A DNA stretch of 5,991 nucleotides, from contig JABJMI010000350.1 of assembly GCA_018659505.1 (NCBI GenBank), forward strand, positions 1-5,991. Reading direction: 5' to 3'. Below are positions 4,823-5,991 of this stretch, piece after piece; position 1 is the stretch's first letter, and each line of letters opens with the position of its first letter. The position numbers and the translations under genes are program-made. Below the pieces are notes generated by a model, which saw only the letters and a program-made list of their open reading frames with translations, made no database searches and had not been told where the DNA came from. The stretch comes from Planctomicrobium sp. Its GTDB lineage: Bacteria > Planctomycetota > Planctomycetia > Planctomycetales > Planctomycetaceae.

Positions 4823-5991
4823 TCACTTTGCTCGCACAGCACCTTCCCACATTGGTTTTTGAGGTGGGTAGTACTTGGTAAAGTAGTTGGAATAGTGGTA
4901 ATACGCCAATTGATTTGCACGCCAGGTTTCAACTTTATCAAGCAGTTGCCTGGCAAGTTCAGGTTGGTCTTCGATGATGTTACTGGATTCACTGGGATCA
5001 TTTTTTAAGTCATAAAGACTCACTTTTTGCCACTGATGATCGTTCATCAACTTCCAACGCCCACCCAGAATGACTGCATCGGCTTCATTGGCACAATTGT
5101 TAGTATGGAAGTAGAGTAGGCGGTCTTCGAGTGAGACTCTTTCCTCAGCGAAGATGTCTGAGCCTTGAAAATTTGGATGCGGATTCCAGTCGAGCATTCC
5201 CAAAACAGTCGGTACGACATCAATATGTTCCAAAGGATAATCATCAATTGCCGGTTCGATATATTGCGGTGCTCGGATAATTGTTGCGACATGGATCATC
5301 GGCTGCACTGGTTCTTGAGCATGCCCACAGAATCCGTTTTCATTAAGAGCTTCCCCATTCTCCCCCAATACGATCAGAATGGTATCATCCAGAATGTTTA
5401 ATTTTTCAAGCTCTCGCACCATGCGTCCGATCTGATGGTCACAGTGATGAATTCCGTTGTAGTAGGCATTCTTTACTTGCGGAGTTCTTTCATCCGGATA
5501 ATTCATGAATCTCACATCCGCTGCGAGCTCAGCTGGCTGAAATGGTTGTTCTGCATCTTTAGGGACTTCGTAAGGAAAGTGAGAAGACTGGAAGTTCATA
5601 CTGAGAAAGAATGGTTGATCGGCTTTGGCTTTTTCATTGACCCAATCGAGAGCACGATCCATAGTCTGACCATCTTCAAGCTTGCCAGTTGTCAGTGCTC
5701 CGACCCGAACTTCGAGAGCAAATCCGGGATCACGATCAAAGGTTTCGTCGTCAATTTCTGGTAATTTGCTGATGCCACTTCTGGCTGCGTCGTAGAAGAG
5801 ATCCAGGCTTGGTGTTTCCAGGAATTGATCCATTTTTCCCCAGCCTTCATTCTGTGAAGAGATAATCGCTGTGGCGTAACCGGCTTGTTTGAAAATGTCA
5901 AAAGCCAGCGTTTTGGGCCAGGGGTCAGTCTTGGAGTAATAGTGATGAATTCTGGTTCGCAGTGGATAGAGTGAAGAAACAATACAAACAT
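4823..5991 (-). CDS. Sulfatase-family (alkaline-phosphatase superfamily) protein, C-terminal 388 codons
   Basis: The frame is open from the right edge to the TGA at 4825-4823. The internal ATG at 5833 is not the true start, because 52 more codons read upstream with clear family character: SSLYPLRTR, then KTLAFDIFKQAGYATAI, which matches the usual LYP-R and TLAE-L--AGY-T stretch after the catalytic signature. Counting from that Met, PFFLSMNFQSSHFPY (74-88) is the family's P-FLY-NF--PH-PY strand, GENGEALNENG (157-167) takes the place of the metal-binding (S/G)D(H/N)G motif, RAPQY (187-191) and EHIDVVPTVL (202-211) follow, and YDLKNDPSESSNI (274-286) is the usual ending near WKL. By family it hydrolyses sulfate esters, or related phospho-substrates, outside the cytoplasm. 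The signal or membrane anchor and the C-x-P-x-R site are outside the window. Several key positions are substituted, so activity is uncertain. The substrate is unknown. Confidence 0.92.
   Translation of the reverse strand, partial: VCIVSSLYPLRTRIHHYYSKTDPWPKTLAFDIFKQAGYATAIISSQNEGWGKMDQFLETPSLDLFYDAARSGISKLPEIDDETFDRDPGFALEVRVGALTTGKLEDGQTMDRALDWVNEKAKADQPFFLSMNFQSSHFPYEVPKDAEQPFQPAELAADVRFMNYPDERTPQVKNAYYNGIHHCDHQIGRMVRELEKLNILDDTILIVLGENGEALNENGFCGHAQEPVQPMIHVATIIRAPQYIEPAIDDYPLEHIDVVPTVLGMLDWNPHPNFQGSDIFAEERVSLEDRLLYFHTNNCANEADAVILGGRWKLMNDHQWQKVSLYDLKNDPSESSNIIEDQPELARQLLDKVETWRANQLAYYHYSNYFTKYYPPQKPMWEGAVRAK

Noticed and set aside
5692..5991. A 99-codon minus-strand frame beginning with ATG at the right edge
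   Set aside because: It overlaps the sulfatase frame, which shows continuous family motifs across the same bases. The composition of this frame is not protein-like.
1..5991. A defence system, mobile element or CRISPR array
   Set aside because: No transposase, integrase, nuclease, toxin-antitoxin pair, long terminal repeats or spaced repeats are visible. All long frames belong to envelope-related or metabolic families.

Overview
The window looks like a piece of a chromosome from a member of the Planctomycetota. This is an inference. It rests on the mix of a secreted thioredoxin/NHL-repeat protein of the NHLRC2 type, an atypical sulfatase, a GT-C membrane glycosyltransferase with the NLDWGQD tail motif and a CelD-like acetyltransferase fragment, together with moderate GC content, loosely packed genes and poor Shine-Dalgarno use. 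No mobile element, tRNA, rRNA or CRISPR array is visible.

Layout, left to right. Positions 1-466 (minus strand) hold the first 155 residues of a gene that runs off the left edge, most like the N-terminal half of CelD/GNAT-type acetyltransferases. Positions 467-626 are intergenic and contain a long hairpin that fits better as minus-strand RNA, with a T-run beyond it, so it is probably the 3' end of the next transcript. Positions 627-2696 (minus) encode a complete exported thioredoxin + six-bladed NHL propeller + C-terminal beta-domain protein, collinear with animal NHLRC2. Positions 2697-2943 are a divergent promoter region rich in small dyads and direct repeats. Positions 2944-4692 (plus) encode a complete multi-pass glycosyltransferase of the GT39/ArnT-like kind, starting with GTG. 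Positions 4693-4822 separate this gene from a convergent one. A hairpin overlapping the glycosyltransferase stop codon looks like an intrinsic terminator, mainly for the minus strand. Positions 4823-5991 (minus) hold the C-terminal 388 codons of a sulfatase-family protein whose start and main catalytic signature lie beyond the right edge.

The genes do not form one obvious operon: the two large central genes are divergent and the glycosyltransferase and sulfatase are convergent. A loose common theme is the cell envelope and extracellular carbohydrate: an envelope glycosyltransferase, a sulfatase-fold hydrolase, a CelD-like protein of a family often tied to exopolysaccharide loci, and an exported thioredoxin-fold protein. 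I see no direct evidence that they act together. The points most worth a second look are the sulfatase with substituted active-site positions, the full-length bacterial NHLRC2 architecture with a predicted signal peptide, the paired dyads in the divergent promoter, and the two hairpins at gene ends. I did not find a convincing undescribed multi-gene system.
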